A program made the position numbers and the translations under genes. From assembly GCA_030602565.1 (NCBI GenBank), contig JAUVZL010000015.1, positions 1 through 48,652 on the forward strand: a stretch of DNA of 48,652 nucleotides, given 5' to 3'. The notes under the pieces were generated by a model. It had not been told where the DNA came from, searched no databases, and was given only the letters and a program-made list of their open reading frames with translations. Numbering within the stretch: the first letter of the stretch is position 1; every line of letters begins with the position of its first letter. This stretch comes from Candidatus Stahliibacteriota bacterium (GTDB taxonomy: Bacteria > Hydrothermota > Tepidihabitantia > SM23-42). Below, one piece after another: positions 33,821 to 43,573 of this stretch.

Positions 33821-34300
33821 ATGAAGAAAGCAATATATGCTGGGACTTTTGACCCTATAACCCACGGTCATATCGATGTCGTTTCTCGAGCGACCAAGCT
33901 ATTCGATAAGATAATCATCGGCGTAAGCAGCCGCCCGAAAAGCACCCTTTTCACCCAGCGAGAAAGAATGGAACTTGTCAAAACAGTTTTCCGTAACGAG
34001 AAAAAGATAAAGGTTATGGGGTTTTCAAGCCTTTTAGTAGATTTCGCACGAAAATTAGGGGCTGCGACAATAATCAGAGGTATGAGAGCGGTCTCGGATT
34101 TTGACTACGAACTTCAATTAACCCTTATGAACCGAAAGCTGGCACCAAAGATAGAAACGATATTCTTAATGCCTTCGGAAAAATACATTTTCATCAGTTC
34201 GAGTTTGGCTAAAGAGATTGCGTCATTAAATGGTGATATATCACATCTCGTTCCTTTGGTAGTTGCTAAAGCCTTGAGAAAAAAACTCAAGAAGAAATGA
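33821..34300 (+). CDS. coaD: Phosphopantetheine adenylyltransferase
   Basis: A 159-aa nucleotidyltransferase with YAGTFDPITHGHIDVVSRA (the HxGH-type motif as THGH), RGMRAVSDFDYELQL and the C-terminal ISSSLAKEIASL for ATP and pantetheine binding. It makes dephospho-CoA from 4'-phosphopantetheine. It is read with rsmD as one unit; the start ATG lies one base after the rsmD stop. The Thr before the second motif His instead of the usual Asn is a mild variation. Confidence 0.95.
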   Translation: MKKAIYAGTFDPITHGHIDVVSRATKLFDKIIIGVSSRPKSTLFTQRERMELVKTVFRNEKKIKVMGFSSLLVDFARKLGAATIIRGMRAVSDFDYELQLTLMNRKLAPKIETIFLMPSEKYIFISSSLAKEIASLNGDISHLVPLVVAKALRKKLKKK

Positions 34301-34326
34301 CATAATTGTGTATTAGTTTATTGTTG

Positions 34327-34354
34327 TTGACTCCTCTTTTGTATTCAATATAAT
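34327..34354 (+). promoter_or_regulatory. Promoter of obgE, leaderless
   Basis: TTGACT (34327-34332), 16 bp, TATAAT (34349-34354). Only 7 nt separate the -10 box from the ATG at 34362, so transcription should begin at or next to the start codon; there is no room for a ribosome binding site. Confidence 0.7.
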
Positions 34355-34361
34355 TCATTGT

Positions 34362-35318
34362 ATGAAGTTCATCGATGAGACGAAAATATTTATCAGTGCA
34401 GGTAACGGCGGTAATGGCTGTATGTCATTTCGGCGTGAGAAGTTTGTTCCGCGCGGTGGCCCAGATGGTGGAGATGGCGGCAACGGTGGTTCGGTTTACC
34501 TCATCGGAAAGAAAAATCTTGAAACCCTATACGATTTAAGAATCAAACCCCATTACAAAGCTGGTTGCGGTAAACACGGTAAAGGTAAAAAGATGGTCGG
34601 CAAAAAAGGGAAGGATGTATTTATTAACATTCCTTTAGGTGTTGTCGTGTCAAACGGCAAAAAGGTTCTGGGCGAAATACTAACCCACAACCAGAAGTTG
34701 CTCGTGGCAAGAGGCGGCAGAGGTGGCCGCGGTAATGTCCATTTCATAACGAAATTAGACTTGGCACCGCGCCGTGCTGACCCGGGTTGTCAAGGTGAAA
34801 CAAAAACTCTCGAAATAGTCTTGAAATTGATTTCTGATATAGGGCTGGTGGGGTTACCAAACTCAGGCAAGTCAACCCTACTGAATAGTCTAACAAATGC
34901 GAAGTCACGAATCGGGGCTTATCCTTTTACCACACTCACACCTAATCTCGGTGTTCTCAGGAGCACCCTCAAGAATATAGTAATCGCAGATATGCCAGGT
35001 ATTGTTGAAGGTGCCCACTCGGGAAAGGGTTTAGGGTTGCTTTTCCTCCGGCATATCGAGAGAACCAGATTGGTCATCCTGGTAATCGATGCATCAGTTT
35101 CCAAACCACTGCAACATTATGAATGTCTTCTAAAAGAATTCAAGAATCATAGCACTAAACTATTGAAAAAACCCCGTATCATTGTTTTCAATAAAATAGA
35201 TCTCTTAGACAATATCCCGAAATACGACTTACCAGAGAAAACTTTCTATGTTTCAGCATTAACCGGTGCCGGTATTGAATCGTTGATAGAAACCATAACC
35301 AATGAAGATCAAGTTTAA
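34362..35318 (+). CDS. obgE: Obg GTPase
   Basis: The glycine-rich Obg domain fills residues 1-155 (AGNGGNGCMSFRREKFVPRGGPDGGDGGNGG...). The GTPase domain follows with G1 GLPNSGKSTLLN, G2 TT in YPFTTLTPN, G3 ADMPGIVEGA, G4 FNKIDLL and G5 SALTG. At 318 aa it lacks the long C-terminal OCT domain, as in many bacteria. It acts in late 50S ribosomal subunit assembly and growth control. The start codon coincides with the predicted transcription start. The next gene starts inside its last 17 bp. Confidence 0.95.
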   Translation: MKFIDETKIFISAGNGGNGCMSFRREKFVPRGGPDGGDGGNGGSVYLIGKKNLETLYDLRIKPHYKAGCGKHGKGKKMVGKKGKDVFINIPLGVVVSNGKKVLGEILTHNQKLLVARGGRGGRGNVHFITKLDLAPRRADPGCQGETKTLEIVLKLISDIGLVGLPNSGKSTLLNSLTNAKSRIGAYPFTTLTPNLGVLRSTLKNIVIADMPGIVEGAHSGKGLGLLFLRHIERTRLVILVIDASVSKPLQHYECLLKEFKNHSTKLLKKPRIIVFNKIDLLDNIPKYDLPEKTFYVSALTGAGIESLIETITNEDQV

Positions 35319-35826
35319 ACAAGACAAAGAAACGATCCTCAAATTACTCGAGAGTTCTAATCTAAAAAGGAAAGTAAGGATACTTGAGAAGTTGAATGGC
35401 GTCAATGAGAAAGATAGCATTAAAATCCTTCTAAAAGTCCTGGAGGATGCATCGTGGACACTACGTGAAAAAGCCGCATATAAATTAGCCAAGTACGGTA
35501 ATCGTGTCGTGCCCAGGTTAGAGAGATTACTTACGCGTGGCTACTGGTTCACAAGAGCAGCGGCGTGTCTTTCACTCGGTGAAATCGGCAATATTGAAAC
35601 AGCAGATTCTCTTATTGAGCTTTTGCTGAACGACGAGAACCCAACGGTTAGAAAAGAGGCATCAACGGCATTGACAAAGCTTGCCACCCAAGAACCTCTT
35701 GAATTTTCTGACATGATTAGAGAATTGGCACTCGATGAGAAAGTGCTTGCAAGCATTCTGAAGATAATAGCGGATGCCGACCTTGACGTTCACAAAGCCA
35801 TCAAAGAAGAATTAGAAAATGTATGA
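35302..35826 (+). CDS. HEAT-repeat protein, 174 aa
   Basis: At least three HEAT/PBS-type repeats are visible between about residues 35 and 125: DASWTLREKAAYKLAKYG, GYWFTRAAACLSLGEIGN and NPTVRKEASTALTKLA. The fold would be a small superhelix for protein binding. No catalytic motif is present. It overlaps obgE at its start and dprA at its end by a few bases, so all three are coexpressed. Its partner is unknown; a ribosome or DNA-uptake link would be a guess from neighbours. Confidence 0.8.
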   Translation: MKIKFKQDKETILKLLESSNLKRKVRILEKLNGVNEKDSIKILLKVLEDASWTLREKAAYKLAKYGNRVVPRLERLLTRGYWFTRAAACLSLGEIGNIETADSLIELLLNDENPTVRKEASTALTKLATQEPLEFSDMIRELALDEKVLASILKIIADADLDVHKAIKEELENV

Positions 35827-36898
35827 TGATCTCAATTTCATTGATCTCTTATCAATAGACAAGCTAACTGACCACAAACTTTACCTTCTGCTGGAACGTT
35901 TCAGGACACCGACGGAAATTGGTGCTGCACCAGCTCATTCATTAATTGAAGTTGTTGGGCAAGATATCGCACGCAGAATCCTTACCTATAAGCGAGAAGA
36001 AAAGATAAAACGAAAATATGACTTGTTCCGTAAGCTCAAGATCAGGACTATCCCCTACAATTCCTCTGAATATCCAGCCTGGCTAAGAAATATTGCGCAT
36101 TTTCCGCCGATTTTATTTGTTCGGGGGGTGATTAAACCGGAGGATGAGATTTCCGTAGGAGTTATCGGCACAAGAGGAGCAACGGTTTACGGAAAAAGTA
36201 TTGCCGAGCGTTTCGCAGGAGACTTCGCGCGTGCAGGTATCACAGTTGTCAGTGGCATGGCTAGAGGTATCGATACAATGGCTCACACAGGAGCTCTCAA
36301 ATACAAAGGTAGGACTATTGCCGTACTGGGTTGTGGTGTTGATAGATGTTATCCGCCAGAGAACAGAAAATTGATGGAAGAAATTATTGATAACGGCGCG
36401 GTAATATCAGAATTCAATATTGGTACACCACCGCTTGCCCATAATTTCCCAAAACGCAACCGTATTATCTCTGGTTTTTCTAAAGCCATTGTGGCAATCG
36501 AGGCAAAAGAGAAAAGTGGGGTTATGAATACGGTAAACTGGGCATTAGATCAAAACAAATATGTCTTTGCGATCCCGGGGAATATCTACTCAAAGACATC
36601 GACCGGAACGAATCGCTTGATAAAGGACGGTGCCATCCCAGTAACTTCAGTTGATGAAATCTTAGAATCATTAGGGATCAAATACGCCAAGCAAGGAATG
36701 CCGACCAAAAGGATAACGCTTACTGATACGGAAACAAAGGTCTTCAACAGCCTGTCGTTTGAACCCACTTATCTCGATGTTTTATCAGAAGCGTTAGAAC
36801 AACCTACTAGCTCAATATTGAATACTCTCTTAGGCCTCGAAATCAAAGGCATGGTCAAACAATTACCCGGTATGATGTTTGTTAAAATTCTCGAATAG
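35819..36898 (+). CDS. dprA: DNA-processing protein DprA
   Basis: A Rossmann-like DprA core: ISVGVIGTRGATVYGKSIAERFA, ITVVSGMARGIDTMAHTGAL, IAVLGCGVDRCYPPENRKL, SEFNIGTPPLAHNFPKRNRIISG and ANQNKYVFAIPGNI-type segment. An N-terminal helical region and a C-terminal winged helix (about 300-355) flank it. 359 aa is normal. DprA protects incoming single-stranded DNA and loads RecA, which together with the type IV pilus operon upstream suggests natural competence. Confidence 0.94.
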   Translation: MYDDLNFIDLLSIDKLTDHKLYLLLERFRTPTEIGAAPAHSLIEVVGQDIARRILTYKREEKIKRKYDLFRKLKIRTIPYNSSEYPAWLRNIAHFPPILFVRGVIKPEDEISVGVIGTRGATVYGKSIAERFAGDFARAGITVVSGMARGIDTMAHTGALKYKGRTIAVLGCGVDRCYPPENRKLMEEIIDNGAVISEFNIGTPPLAHNFPKRNRIISGFSKAIVAIEAKEKSGVMNTVNWALDQNKYVFAIPGNIYSKTSTGTNRLIKDGAIPVTSVDEILESLGIKYAKQGMPTKRITLTDTETKVFNSLSFEPTYLDVLSEALEQPTSSILNTLLGLEIKGMVKQLPGMMFVKILE

Positions 36899-36902
36899 CT
36901 GT

Positions 36903-36942
36903 CTAAATCGTAGTTACTGAAAACAATCGTCGATCGATTTAG
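36903..36942. terminator. Probable bidirectional terminator between dprA and ahcY
   Basis: CTAAATCG (36903-36910) pairs with CGATTTAG (36935-36942) over a 24-nt loop, with T-rich sequence after it (TTTTGGGTTTTTTG). It lies between two genes that converge. Confidence 0.45.
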
Positions 36943-36985
36943 GGAATAACTATTTTGGGTTTTTTGTATTAATAGTTTTCTTTTT

Positions 36986-37016
36986 ACTGCCTACTGCTTA
37001 CTCCCTACTGCCTACT
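36986..37016. repeat. Heptanucleotide tandem repeat AGTAGGC-type
   Basis: On the minus strand, 7-bp units AGTAGGC, AGTAGGG, AGTAAGC, AGTAGGC follow one another. It sits just beyond the ahcY stop. Confidence 0.65.
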
Positions 37017-37021
37017 ATTTT

Positions 37022-38263
37022 TTACGTCCCCATTTTCCAGGAAGCCAAATATCGTTTTTGCTCAGGTGTCAGCTTATCAATTCTAATGGACATTGATTTG
37101 AGTTTAAATTTGGCAATCCTTTCATCTATTTTCAAGGGAAGCTGATAAACTCGGTTCTTTAGTCTGGGATTGTTCAATATGTACTCTACAGCCAATGCCT
37201 GGTTGGCAAATGACATATCCATAACCATTGCCGGATGTCCTTCAGCTGCAGCGAGGTTAACCAACCTTCCCTGTGCTAGTATATAAATATGTCGACCATT
37301 TCTGATCGTATGTTCTTCACAAAAATCTCTGATCACTCTTTTTTTCTTGGTGATCTTTGCCAAACCCTGTTTATCAATCTCAACGTCGAAGTGACCGGAA
37401 TTACCAATAATCGCGCCATCTTTCATTTTTTGCATATGTTCTTTTCTGATTACATTAATATCACCAGTAACCGTAATGAACACATCGCCGATTTTTGCGG
37501 CGTCAGCCATGGGCATAACCATGTAACCATCCATGCGTGCCTCAAGCGCTTTGACCGGATCCACTTCGGTCACGATAACCTGAGCACCATGTCCCTTTGC
37601 CCTCATCGCCAAACCTTTACCGCACCAACCATATCCGGCAACGACAAAATTACTACCACTGATTAGAATATTTGTCGCCCTCAAAATACCATCAATGGTT
37701 GATTGTCCAGTGCCGTAACGATTATCAAAAAGATGTTTGGTCAATGAATCATTTACCGCGACTATAGGAAAATTAAGTACCTTATCACGCTCCATCTGTT
37801 TCAATCTTATTACACCGGTGGTTGTTTCTTCAGTACCGCCAAGAACCCCTTTTATTCTCTTTTTGTGTACTGTTGAGATAAGGTCAGCACCGTCATCTAT
37901 TAGAACTTCTGGCTTATTTTCAAGCACCCGGTCCATATTCTCGTAGTAAGCCTTGCGTGACTCACCACGGCGCGCGAAGACACCGAAACCATCCTTGGCA
38001 AGAGCAGCAGCCACGTAGTCTTGGGTCGATAAAGGGTTAGAAGCACTCAGAAAAACTTCAGCGCCACCAGCCTTTAACGTACGCATCAGGTTCGCGGTTT
38101 CTGTAGTTACGTGCAAACAACAACCTATACGGTAGTTTCTCAAGGGCTTTTCTTTCTTAAATCTCTGCCTGATCAGTCTGAGTACAGGCATCTTGGATTC
38201 TGCCCAATAAATCTTTTTGTTTCCTTCTAAAGCGAGTTTAATATCTTTGATGTTAAACTTCAT
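37022..38263 (-). CDS. ahcY: Adenosylhomocysteinase
   Basis: 413 aa, the shorter form seen in thermophiles and many anaerobes. It shows [45 protein letters not shown] with the active-site Lys and Asp-Asn-rich segment, the NAD motif [18 protein letters not shown], and the C-terminal [16 protein letters not shown]. It hydrolyses S-adenosylhomocysteine to adenosine and homocysteine. It starts 14 bp after metK with GTAGGAGG upstream, so the operon makes SAM and removes its by-product. Confidence 0.94.
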   Translation of the reverse strand: MKFNIKDIKLALEGNKKIYWAESKMPVLRLIRQRFKKEKPLRNYRIGCCLHVTTETANLMRTLKAGGAEVFLSASNPLSTQDYVAAALAKDGFGVFARRGESRKAYYENMDRVLENKPEVLIDDGADLISTVHKKRIKGVLGGTEETTTGVIRLKQMERDKVLNFPIVAVNDSLTKHLFDNRYGTGQSTIDGILRATNILISGSNFVVAGYGWCGKGLAMRAKGHGAQVIVTEVDPVKALEARMDGYMVMPMADAAKIGDVFITVTGDINVIRKEHMQKMKDGAIIGNSGHFDVEIDKQGLAKITKKKRVIRDFCEEHTIRNGRHIYILAQGRLVNLAAAEGHPAMVMDMSFANQALAVEYILNNPRLKNRVYQLPLKIDERIAKFKLKSMSIRIDKLTPEQKRYLASWKMGT

Positions 38264-38277
38264 TTTCCTCCTACTAA

Positions 38278-39426
38278 TTATTTAATGCCGGCTTCACGTT
38301 TTATCGCATCCGCCATGTCACAGACTTCCCAGGTAAAACCTTGTTCTTCACGACCAAAATGTCCGTAACAAGCAGTGCGTCTGTATATTGGTCTACGTAG
38401 TTTCAGTTTGTCGATGATACCCTGTGGTGTAAAATCAAAGAATTTTTTGAGGATTGCCACGATCTTCGAATCCTCTATTTTTGCTGTACCAAATGTCTCA
38501 ACCGCAATCGACGTTGGCTCAGCCACTCCTATAGCGTAAGAGAGTGCTACCTCAATCTTTTTACAGACACCTGAGGCAACGAGGTTCTTCGCTACATACC
38601 TAGCCATATAGGATGCTGAACGATCAACTTTTGTTGGGTCTTTGCCGGAAAAACAACCACCACCATGATGAGCAATGCCACCGTAAGTGTCAACAATGAT
38701 CTTCCTGCCGGTTAAACCAGTATCACCCTGAGGTCCGCCGATAACAAATCGACCAGTGGGGTTTATTAGGATTTTGGTTCGGTCATCAATCAACTCACTG
38801 GGCACAACCTCTTGAATTACCAACTTCTTAATGTCCTCGTGAATTTTTTCGTTGCTGACATCAACATGGTGCTGTGCAGAGATAAGTATCGTATCCACTC
38901 GTAATGGTTTTCCTTCATTATTGTACTCAATCGTAACCTGGGTTTTTCCGTCAGGATGTAGGTAATTGACAACATTAACTTTTCTTATTTCTGCAAGCCG
39001 CCGGACCAAACCATGGGCGAGCATTATAGGCATTGGCATGAGCTCAGGCGTTTCATCCGTTGCAAAACCGTACATCATCCCTTGATCACCTGCCCCGCCA
39101 ATATTAACGCCCATCGCAATATCGCTCGATTGTCCTTGAATTGCCGATATGACAGCACAAGTTTCTGCATCAATACCCATATCTGCATCAGTATAACCAA
39201 TTTCATATAACAACGAACGTACAATCTCGGCAAACTCAACATAACATTCGGTTGATATCTCACCCGACACAACAATCAATCCTCTGGTTGCCAAGACTTC
39301 TACGGCAACCCGGCCAAATGGATCTTTTTCCAAAACTGCATCCAGGATGGCATCTGACACCTGGTCACATATTTTGTCAGGATGTCCTTCAGTAACTGAT
39401 TCAGAAGTTATGAAATAATTAGCCAT
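38278..39426 (-). CDS. metK: S-adenosylmethionine synthetase
   Basis: 382 aa with [23 protein letters not shown] (ATP/Met site), [15 protein letters not shown], and the [20 protein letters not shown]-loop-like motif. All are canonical MetK segments. It forms SAM from methionine and ATP. The start ATG follows AAAAGGAGG. A divergent promoter region of about 115 bp separates it from the TonB-dependent receptor gene. Confidence 0.97.
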   Translation of the reverse strand: MANYFITSESVTEGHPDKICDQVSDAILDAVLEKDPFGRVAVEVLATRGLIVVSGEISTECYVEFAEIVRSLLYEIGYTDADMGIDAETCAVISAIQGQSSDIAMGVNIGGAGDQGMMYGFATDETPELMPMPIMLAHGLVRRLAEIRKVNVVNYLHPDGKTQVTIEYNNEGKPLRVDTILISAQHHVDVSNEKIHEDIKKLVIQEVVPSELIDDRTKILINPTGRFVIGGPQGDTGLTGRKIIVDTYGGIAHHGGGCFSGKDPTKVDRSASYMARYVAKNLVASGVCKKIEVALSYAIGVAEPTSIAVETFGTAKIEDSKIVAILKKFFDFTPQGIIDKLKLRRPIYRRTACYGHFGREEQGFTWEVCDMADAIKREAGIK

Positions 39427-39442
39427 TTGCCTCCTTTTAGCA

Positions 39443-39470
39443 ATTATAACAAATTTCCTGCAGAAATCAA
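39443..39470 (-). promoter_or_regulatory. Promoter of metK-ahcY
   Basis: Minus-strand TTGATT (39465-39470), 16 bp, TATAAT (39443-39448). No SAM riboswitch is possible in the short leader of about 10 nt. Confidence 0.7.
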
Positions 39471-39500
39471 GCTTATAATGGGGTTAAAAACCGAGCACCT

Positions 39501-39528
39501 TGACATCAACGAGATTCATATTATAATG
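39501..39528 (+). promoter_or_regulatory. Promoter of the TonB-dependent receptor gene
   Basis: TTGACA (39501-39506), 16 bp, TATAAT (39523-39528); the ATG follows at 39543 with GGAAGAG. Confidence 0.75.
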
Positions 39529-39542
39529 GACAAAGGAAGAGC

Positions 39543-42119
39543 ATGGCCAATTTGCTATTTGCATTACTTATGATAAGCGGCATCAGCGGTAAGATCCAGG
39601 GGATTGTCAAAGACGAGGTGACAAGAGAACCCATACCTTACGCTGATGTAATTATCCTTAATACTGATATAGGTACTGCGACCGACGATAATGGACGTTT
39701 TTATATTCTCAATGTGCCGCCTGGTACTTACACAATTGAGGTATCTTATATAGGTTTTCAGTCAAAGCGTATCGAGAACGTACTCGTGGAAGTCGATCAA
39801 ACCGCACGTCTGGATATCACACTAAAGCAGACAACCATTGAAATACCGCCCATAACTGTAACCAGTGAAATACCGGTGGTCAAGAAAGACATGGTCGGCA
39901 CAACCTATATAATAAGGAAGACTGAATTACCCCACCTGCCCATTGATTATGCAACCGACCTCGTTGCTTTCCAACCGGGGGTAGCTCGTTCTGACACAGC
40001 AATATACGTCCGCGGTGGTCGGGCAACTGAGGTTCAGTATATGATTGATAATGTCCCGATTGTCGATCCCCAAACCGGAGATCTGGCAATTAGTGTTTCA
40101 AAAGGGATCGTTGACGAAATCATCTTTTTGCCTGGTGGTTTTGATGCAGAATACGGTCGCGCCATGTCAGGCGTAATCAATCTTATCACCGCATTCCCTA
40201 AAAATAAGCTGCACGCAAAAACATATGCAAAAACTGAAAAGATTATGCCTTTTTATTATGATTTTGGCTATGAAAATTATCTTGCTTCAATCCATCTTCC
40301 AATATCAAGACGATTTAAAGGAGTGATTTCACTCGACATGATGCATACTGATGACTGGGATCCAAAACTCTATATTCTACCGCATAAGCAACGGGACGAT
40401 TATTCATTATATGGCAAATGGCTCTTCGCACCGTCTGGCAAACTGAAATTTGGTATAAGCGGTGCGTTATCACGGACCCAATTCGACCGGTATAATTCAG
40501 AATGGAAATTCAATCTGGATAATTACCGTTCCGACATAAGAAAGGGCAACCTGCAGTCTTTTAGTATCAGCTATTTACCAAACACACGTCATCTTTTCAA
40601 CCTGACCCTAAGCAGGTTGTATACACAAAGGACATATGGGGTGCGCGAACCAGGGATATATGGCCGTTTTGACAACATTCTATTTCGCGACTACGAAACA
40701 CTCCAGTGGCCTCACGGTGGGATTAATAACCCCTTTGGTGCAAGTTACTGGGCAATACTATGCGAAGGCGATTATTCTGAGTATCAGAACAAGACTTCTG
40801 AGATAATGAGAGCTAATTTCAGTGCTCATCTGCAGGTCCACGAGTATCATGAGATTAAAACTGGCTTTGAATACACTGATCAGGTCTTTGATAATTTCTC
40901 GTATTTTATCAGTGATGCAGTGTATCAGCTTATCGATGAATACCAGTATCAACCCAATGAATATGTATTGTATCTACAAGATAATATTGATTTTAAAGGA
41001 TTGTACGCTAAGGTTGGTTGTCGGATCGATTACTTTGAAAAAGACCCGAATGCTATGATCGAAACCGACATATCCGGTGATACCATAACATATACGGTCA
41101 ACTATCAAGGCCCAATAATTGTCGTATCACCCCGTCTGGGTTTTTCTTTGCTAGTAACCGACAAATTTCTCTTAAGAGCCAATATTGGAAGGTATGTCCA
41201 ACCGCCGCTGCGCGATTATCAGTACGGCTACTATAGTCTGTTGCCTTTACCATCGTACCTTAACCCACCTATTGGCAACCCCACGCTTGGTCCAGAAAAA
41301 ACGATTAGCTATGAGATAGGTCTTCAGGGTGAAATACGTCCGGATTTAAACACCACAATCAATACTTTTTATAAAGATGTCTCCGACCTCACTGGAACAC
41401 GTTATATACCAGCATTACCAGCTGGTTATCACATGTACTTCAATATTGAATATGCAAACATCAAAGGGGTAGAGGCGATTGTGGAATTCGCAAAACCGCT
41501 ATTTACCGGCAAAATTTCTTATACACTATCCTGGGCACGCGGTACAAGTTCCTACGCATTTGAATATGCTGATACAACCATCACCCAACCAGCTGAAGAG
41601 TACGACCTTGATTTTGACCAGCGTCACAGAATATTCATACAGGGTATGGTAAGCCTTCCTCTAAAAACGCGATTGTACGTTTTCGGTTATTTGGGTAATG
41701 GTTTTCCCTATACACCACCTGGGCCTGAAGGAAAATATGAGGAAAGAAATATTGAACAACTCACATTTCAAAGACAGATTGATTGTGTACTATCAAAATC
41801 GTTGTCCATGGAACCGCTTAGCCTTACAATGGATTTTGAAATAATGAACCTCCTTGATTATCGGTATGAAAGCGCTGCACATTTCCCAGTAATCCCCTTA
41901 TCAATAATACATAAGGAAGACTTTGAACATGATCCACCCTATATAGACATTCATAATGCCTACTATCACCCGGCTGCAGACATGAACCATGATGGAATTA
42001 TCACACCTGAAGAAGAATATTTGTCTTTCCGGGGGCTAATTGAGGCAACCGATGATTGGGTTAATGCCTATACATCGCCGAGGAGGGCAAGATTAGGCAT
42101 AAGCTTATCTTTCAATTAA
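39543..42119 (+). CDS. TonB-dependent outer-membrane receptor with carboxypeptidase-regulatory-like domain
   Basis: A signal sequence of about 16 residues leads into a carboxypeptidase D regulatory-like domain (about 18-100, GIVKDEVTREPIPYADVIIL... GRFYILNVPPGTYTIEVSYIGF). The plug domain follows (about 110-215, YVRGGRATEVQYMIDNVPI and GGFDAEYGRAMSGVINLITAF), then the barrel to residue 858, ending in the aromatic-terminated strand RARLGISLSFN. Near residues 817-830 DMNHDGIITPEEEY matches an EF-hand calcium loop, here in a late extracellular loop. It imports an unknown ligand. A lipoprotein gene follows 10 bp downstream and is probably its partner. Confidence 0.9.
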   Translation: MANLLFALLMISGISGKIQGIVKDEVTREPIPYADVIILNTDIGTATDDNGRFYILNVPPGTYTIEVSYIGFQSKRIENVLVEVDQTARLDITLKQTTIEIPPITVTSEIPVVKKDMVGTTYIIRKTELPHLPIDYATDLVAFQPGVARSDTAIYVRGGRATEVQYMIDNVPIVDPQTGDLAISVSKGIVDEIIFLPGGFDAEYGRAMSGVINLITAFPKNKLHAKTYAKTEKIMPFYYDFGYENYLASIHLPISRRFKGVISLDMMHTDDWDPKLYILPHKQRDDYSLYGKWLFAPSGKLKFGISGALSRTQFDRYNSEWKFNLDNYRSDIRKGNLQSFSISYLPNTRHLFNLTLSRLYTQRTYGVREPGIYGRFDNILFRDYETLQWPHGGINNPFGASYWAILCEGDYSEYQNKTSEIMRANFSAHLQVHEYHEIKTGFEYTDQVFDNFSYFISDAVYQLIDEYQYQPNEYVLYLQDNIDFKGLYAKVGCRIDYFEKDPNAMIETDISGDTITYTVNYQGPIIVVSPRLGFSLLVTDKFLLRANIGRYVQPPLRDYQYGYYSLLPLPSYLNPPIGNPTLGPEKTISYEIGLQGEIRPDLNTTINTFYKDVSDLTGTRYIPALPAGYHMYFNIEYANIKGVEAIVEFAKPLFTGKISYTLSWARGTSSYAFEYADTTITQPAEEYDLDFDQRHRIFIQGMVSLPLKTRLYVFGYLGNGFPYTPPGPEGKYEERNIEQLTFQRQIDCVLSKSLSMEPLSLTMDFEIMNLLDYRYESAAHFPVIPLSIIHKEDFEHDPPYIDIHNAYYHPAADMNHDGIITPEEEYLSFRGLIEATDDWVNAYTSPRRARLGISLSFN

Positions 42120-42129
42120 GGAGAATATT

Positions 42130-42564
42130 ATGAAAGTATTTAAGACGATATTAAAGACACTTCTGCTAATCGTCGGTCTCGCAATGTTTTCAAGTCTGCA
42201 AACGGGTTGTAAAGACCCGGACGAATATGCGCCCTACCAGGATTCATTGATATCGCCACCTGCCGCACCCCAACTCTTAAACCCTCCGGATGATACCGGT
42301 TGGGTTTATATAGAGGCTCTAGGACCAGTCATTGTTGATTTTGAATGGACACCTGCTCAAGGTGCAGAGTACTATGAGCTCCACCTTTATGCTGACACAA
42401 CATACATTGATCCAGTAACGTATAAAGTTTCAGATAATGCTGTTACCATCGCCTTTTTACCAAGGCGTGTATACTGGCGCGTGAGAGCATCAAGTTCAAG
42501 ATGGACTTGGTTTACTGATTGGTCAGAAATTCGGTATTTCAGAGTCTGGTGGCCTGTTGAATAA
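42130..42564 (+). CDS. Lipoprotein with fibronectin-III-like fold
   Basis: A signal peptide of about 26 residues ends in the lipobox-like LQTGC, so Cys27 would be lipidated. The rest contains PPAAPQLLNPPDDTGW and VDFEWTPAQGAEYYELHLYAD, then VYWRVRAS and WSEIRYFRV, the usual pattern of a single Fn3-like repeat in periplasmic or surface proteins. 144 aa. It is read right after the TonB-dependent receptor and may help it bind its ligand. I cannot say which ligand. Confidence 0.8.
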   Translation: MKVFKTILKTLLLIVGLAMFSSLQTGCKDPDEYAPYQDSLISPPAAPQLLNPPDDTGWVYIEALGPVIVDFEWTPAQGAEYYELHLYADTTYIDPVTYKVSDNAVTIAFLPRRVYWRVRASSSRWTWFTDWSEIRYFRVWWPVE

Positions 42565-43426
42565 CATATTTGCTAATCTAAAAGCAGCCGAACCAGTATT
42601 CTTGAGAAATCTGAAAATCTACCCTATCAAAGGAGACAATGGCAACGGTTTTACACTAACGACGATTGAAGAAGTGATCAATGCTGGAGACGCAGAATTC
42701 CGTGAACTCGATACACCAGACGTTAATGAAATACTCTTCGTAAACCGCGGGAACAGCCCGGTTTTAATGCTCGACGGTGATGAGATCACAGGTGCTTTGC
42801 AAAATCGCATAATCTCGAGATCAAATATTGCTGAACCCAATTCAACTCATCGGATTTCTGTAATATGTGCTGAAGAAAACAGATGGGATGAAATCGGTGG
42901 GTTTAAAACAGGACATTGTTCTTATCCAGGTTTGCGCGCCATGCTCACGAAAAGCCGACAAACAAGAGCTGATATACAAAAAGCAATCTGGGAAGAAATA
43001 CAACGTAAAATGACCGTTACTAAAACTCGTTCGGCAACCTCGTCAATGCACGATATCTTCGAAAATCTTGCAGAAGAAATCAACCGGTATATTGAAGATT
43101 TCCAGAGTCTGAATCATAATACTATCGGTCTTATCGGCACGACTGGTAACCGTATCCTTGGTTGTGATATATTCCAGAACCCAAAGATCTATCAAAAATG
43201 CGAGAAGAAACTTGTTAGAAGCTATGCTCTGGATGCCATTGAATATCTGCATAAAGGAAATGGTCAACCCAATGTGGAGAAATTCTTGACCGCGACTCTC
43301 GCCGCACTCAACAAAAGGAAATCGAGGAGAAAAACCCAGCATATCACAATCAAAGGTGACGGCTTATTAGGACAAGCATTTGTATATCAAGATAATTTTG
43401 TCCATGTCTCTGCTTTCCCGGTATAA
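42557..43426 (+). CDS. ARPP-1-like domain protein, 289 aa
   Basis: The order MNNIFANLKAAEPVFLRNLKIYPI, then EILFVNRGNSPVLMLDGDEITGALQNRI, HRISVICAEENRW and the C-terminal LGQAFVYQDNFVHVSAF matches the ARPP-1 domain family known from ADP-ribosylation-linked gene contexts in Bacteria. TTG is the apparent start (42557), overlapping the lipoprotein gene by 8 bp; no ATG lies near it, and the next Met is at residue 70. No transmembrane segment. Its biochemical role is not known to me; it is possibly regulatory or stress-related. Confidence 0.65.
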   Translation: MNNIFANLKAAEPVFLRNLKIYPIKGDNGNGFTLTTIEEVINAGDAEFRELDTPDVNEILFVNRGNSPVLMLDGDEITGALQNRIISRSNIAEPNSTHRISVICAEENRWDEIGGFKTGHCSYPGLRAMLTKSRQTRADIQKAIWEEIQRKMTVTKTRSATSSMHDIFENLAEEINRYIEDFQSLNHNTIGLIGTTGNRILGCDIFQNPKIYQKCEKKLVRSYALDAIEYLHKGNGQPNVEKFLTATLAALNKRKSRRKTQHITIKGDGLLGQAFVYQDNFVHVSAFPV

Positions 43427-43482
43427 AATTGTTCGAATCGTTGATCTCAATTATCGGTTTTGACGCTGGACAACGCCTATTT

Positions 43483-43558
43483 CTTTCCGGAGTGCGTCAG
43501 CCTATCCTATTCCTTTCCGGAGTGCGTCAGCTTGCTGACGCTAGACAATGCAATAGCA
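43483..43558. repeat. REP cluster, left copy flanking the transposase
   Basis: 76 bp identical to 44165-44240. Within it TTTCCGGAGTGCGTCAGC occurs twice, 30 bp apart, and the second forms a GCGTCAGC/GCTGACGC hairpin followed by ATGCAATAGCA. Confidence 0.85.
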
Positions 43559-43573
43559 TTACATAACAAGGCT

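Noticed and set aside
38264-39542. SAM riboswitch before metK
   Set aside because: The metK leader after the promoter is only about 10 nt, with no room for one.
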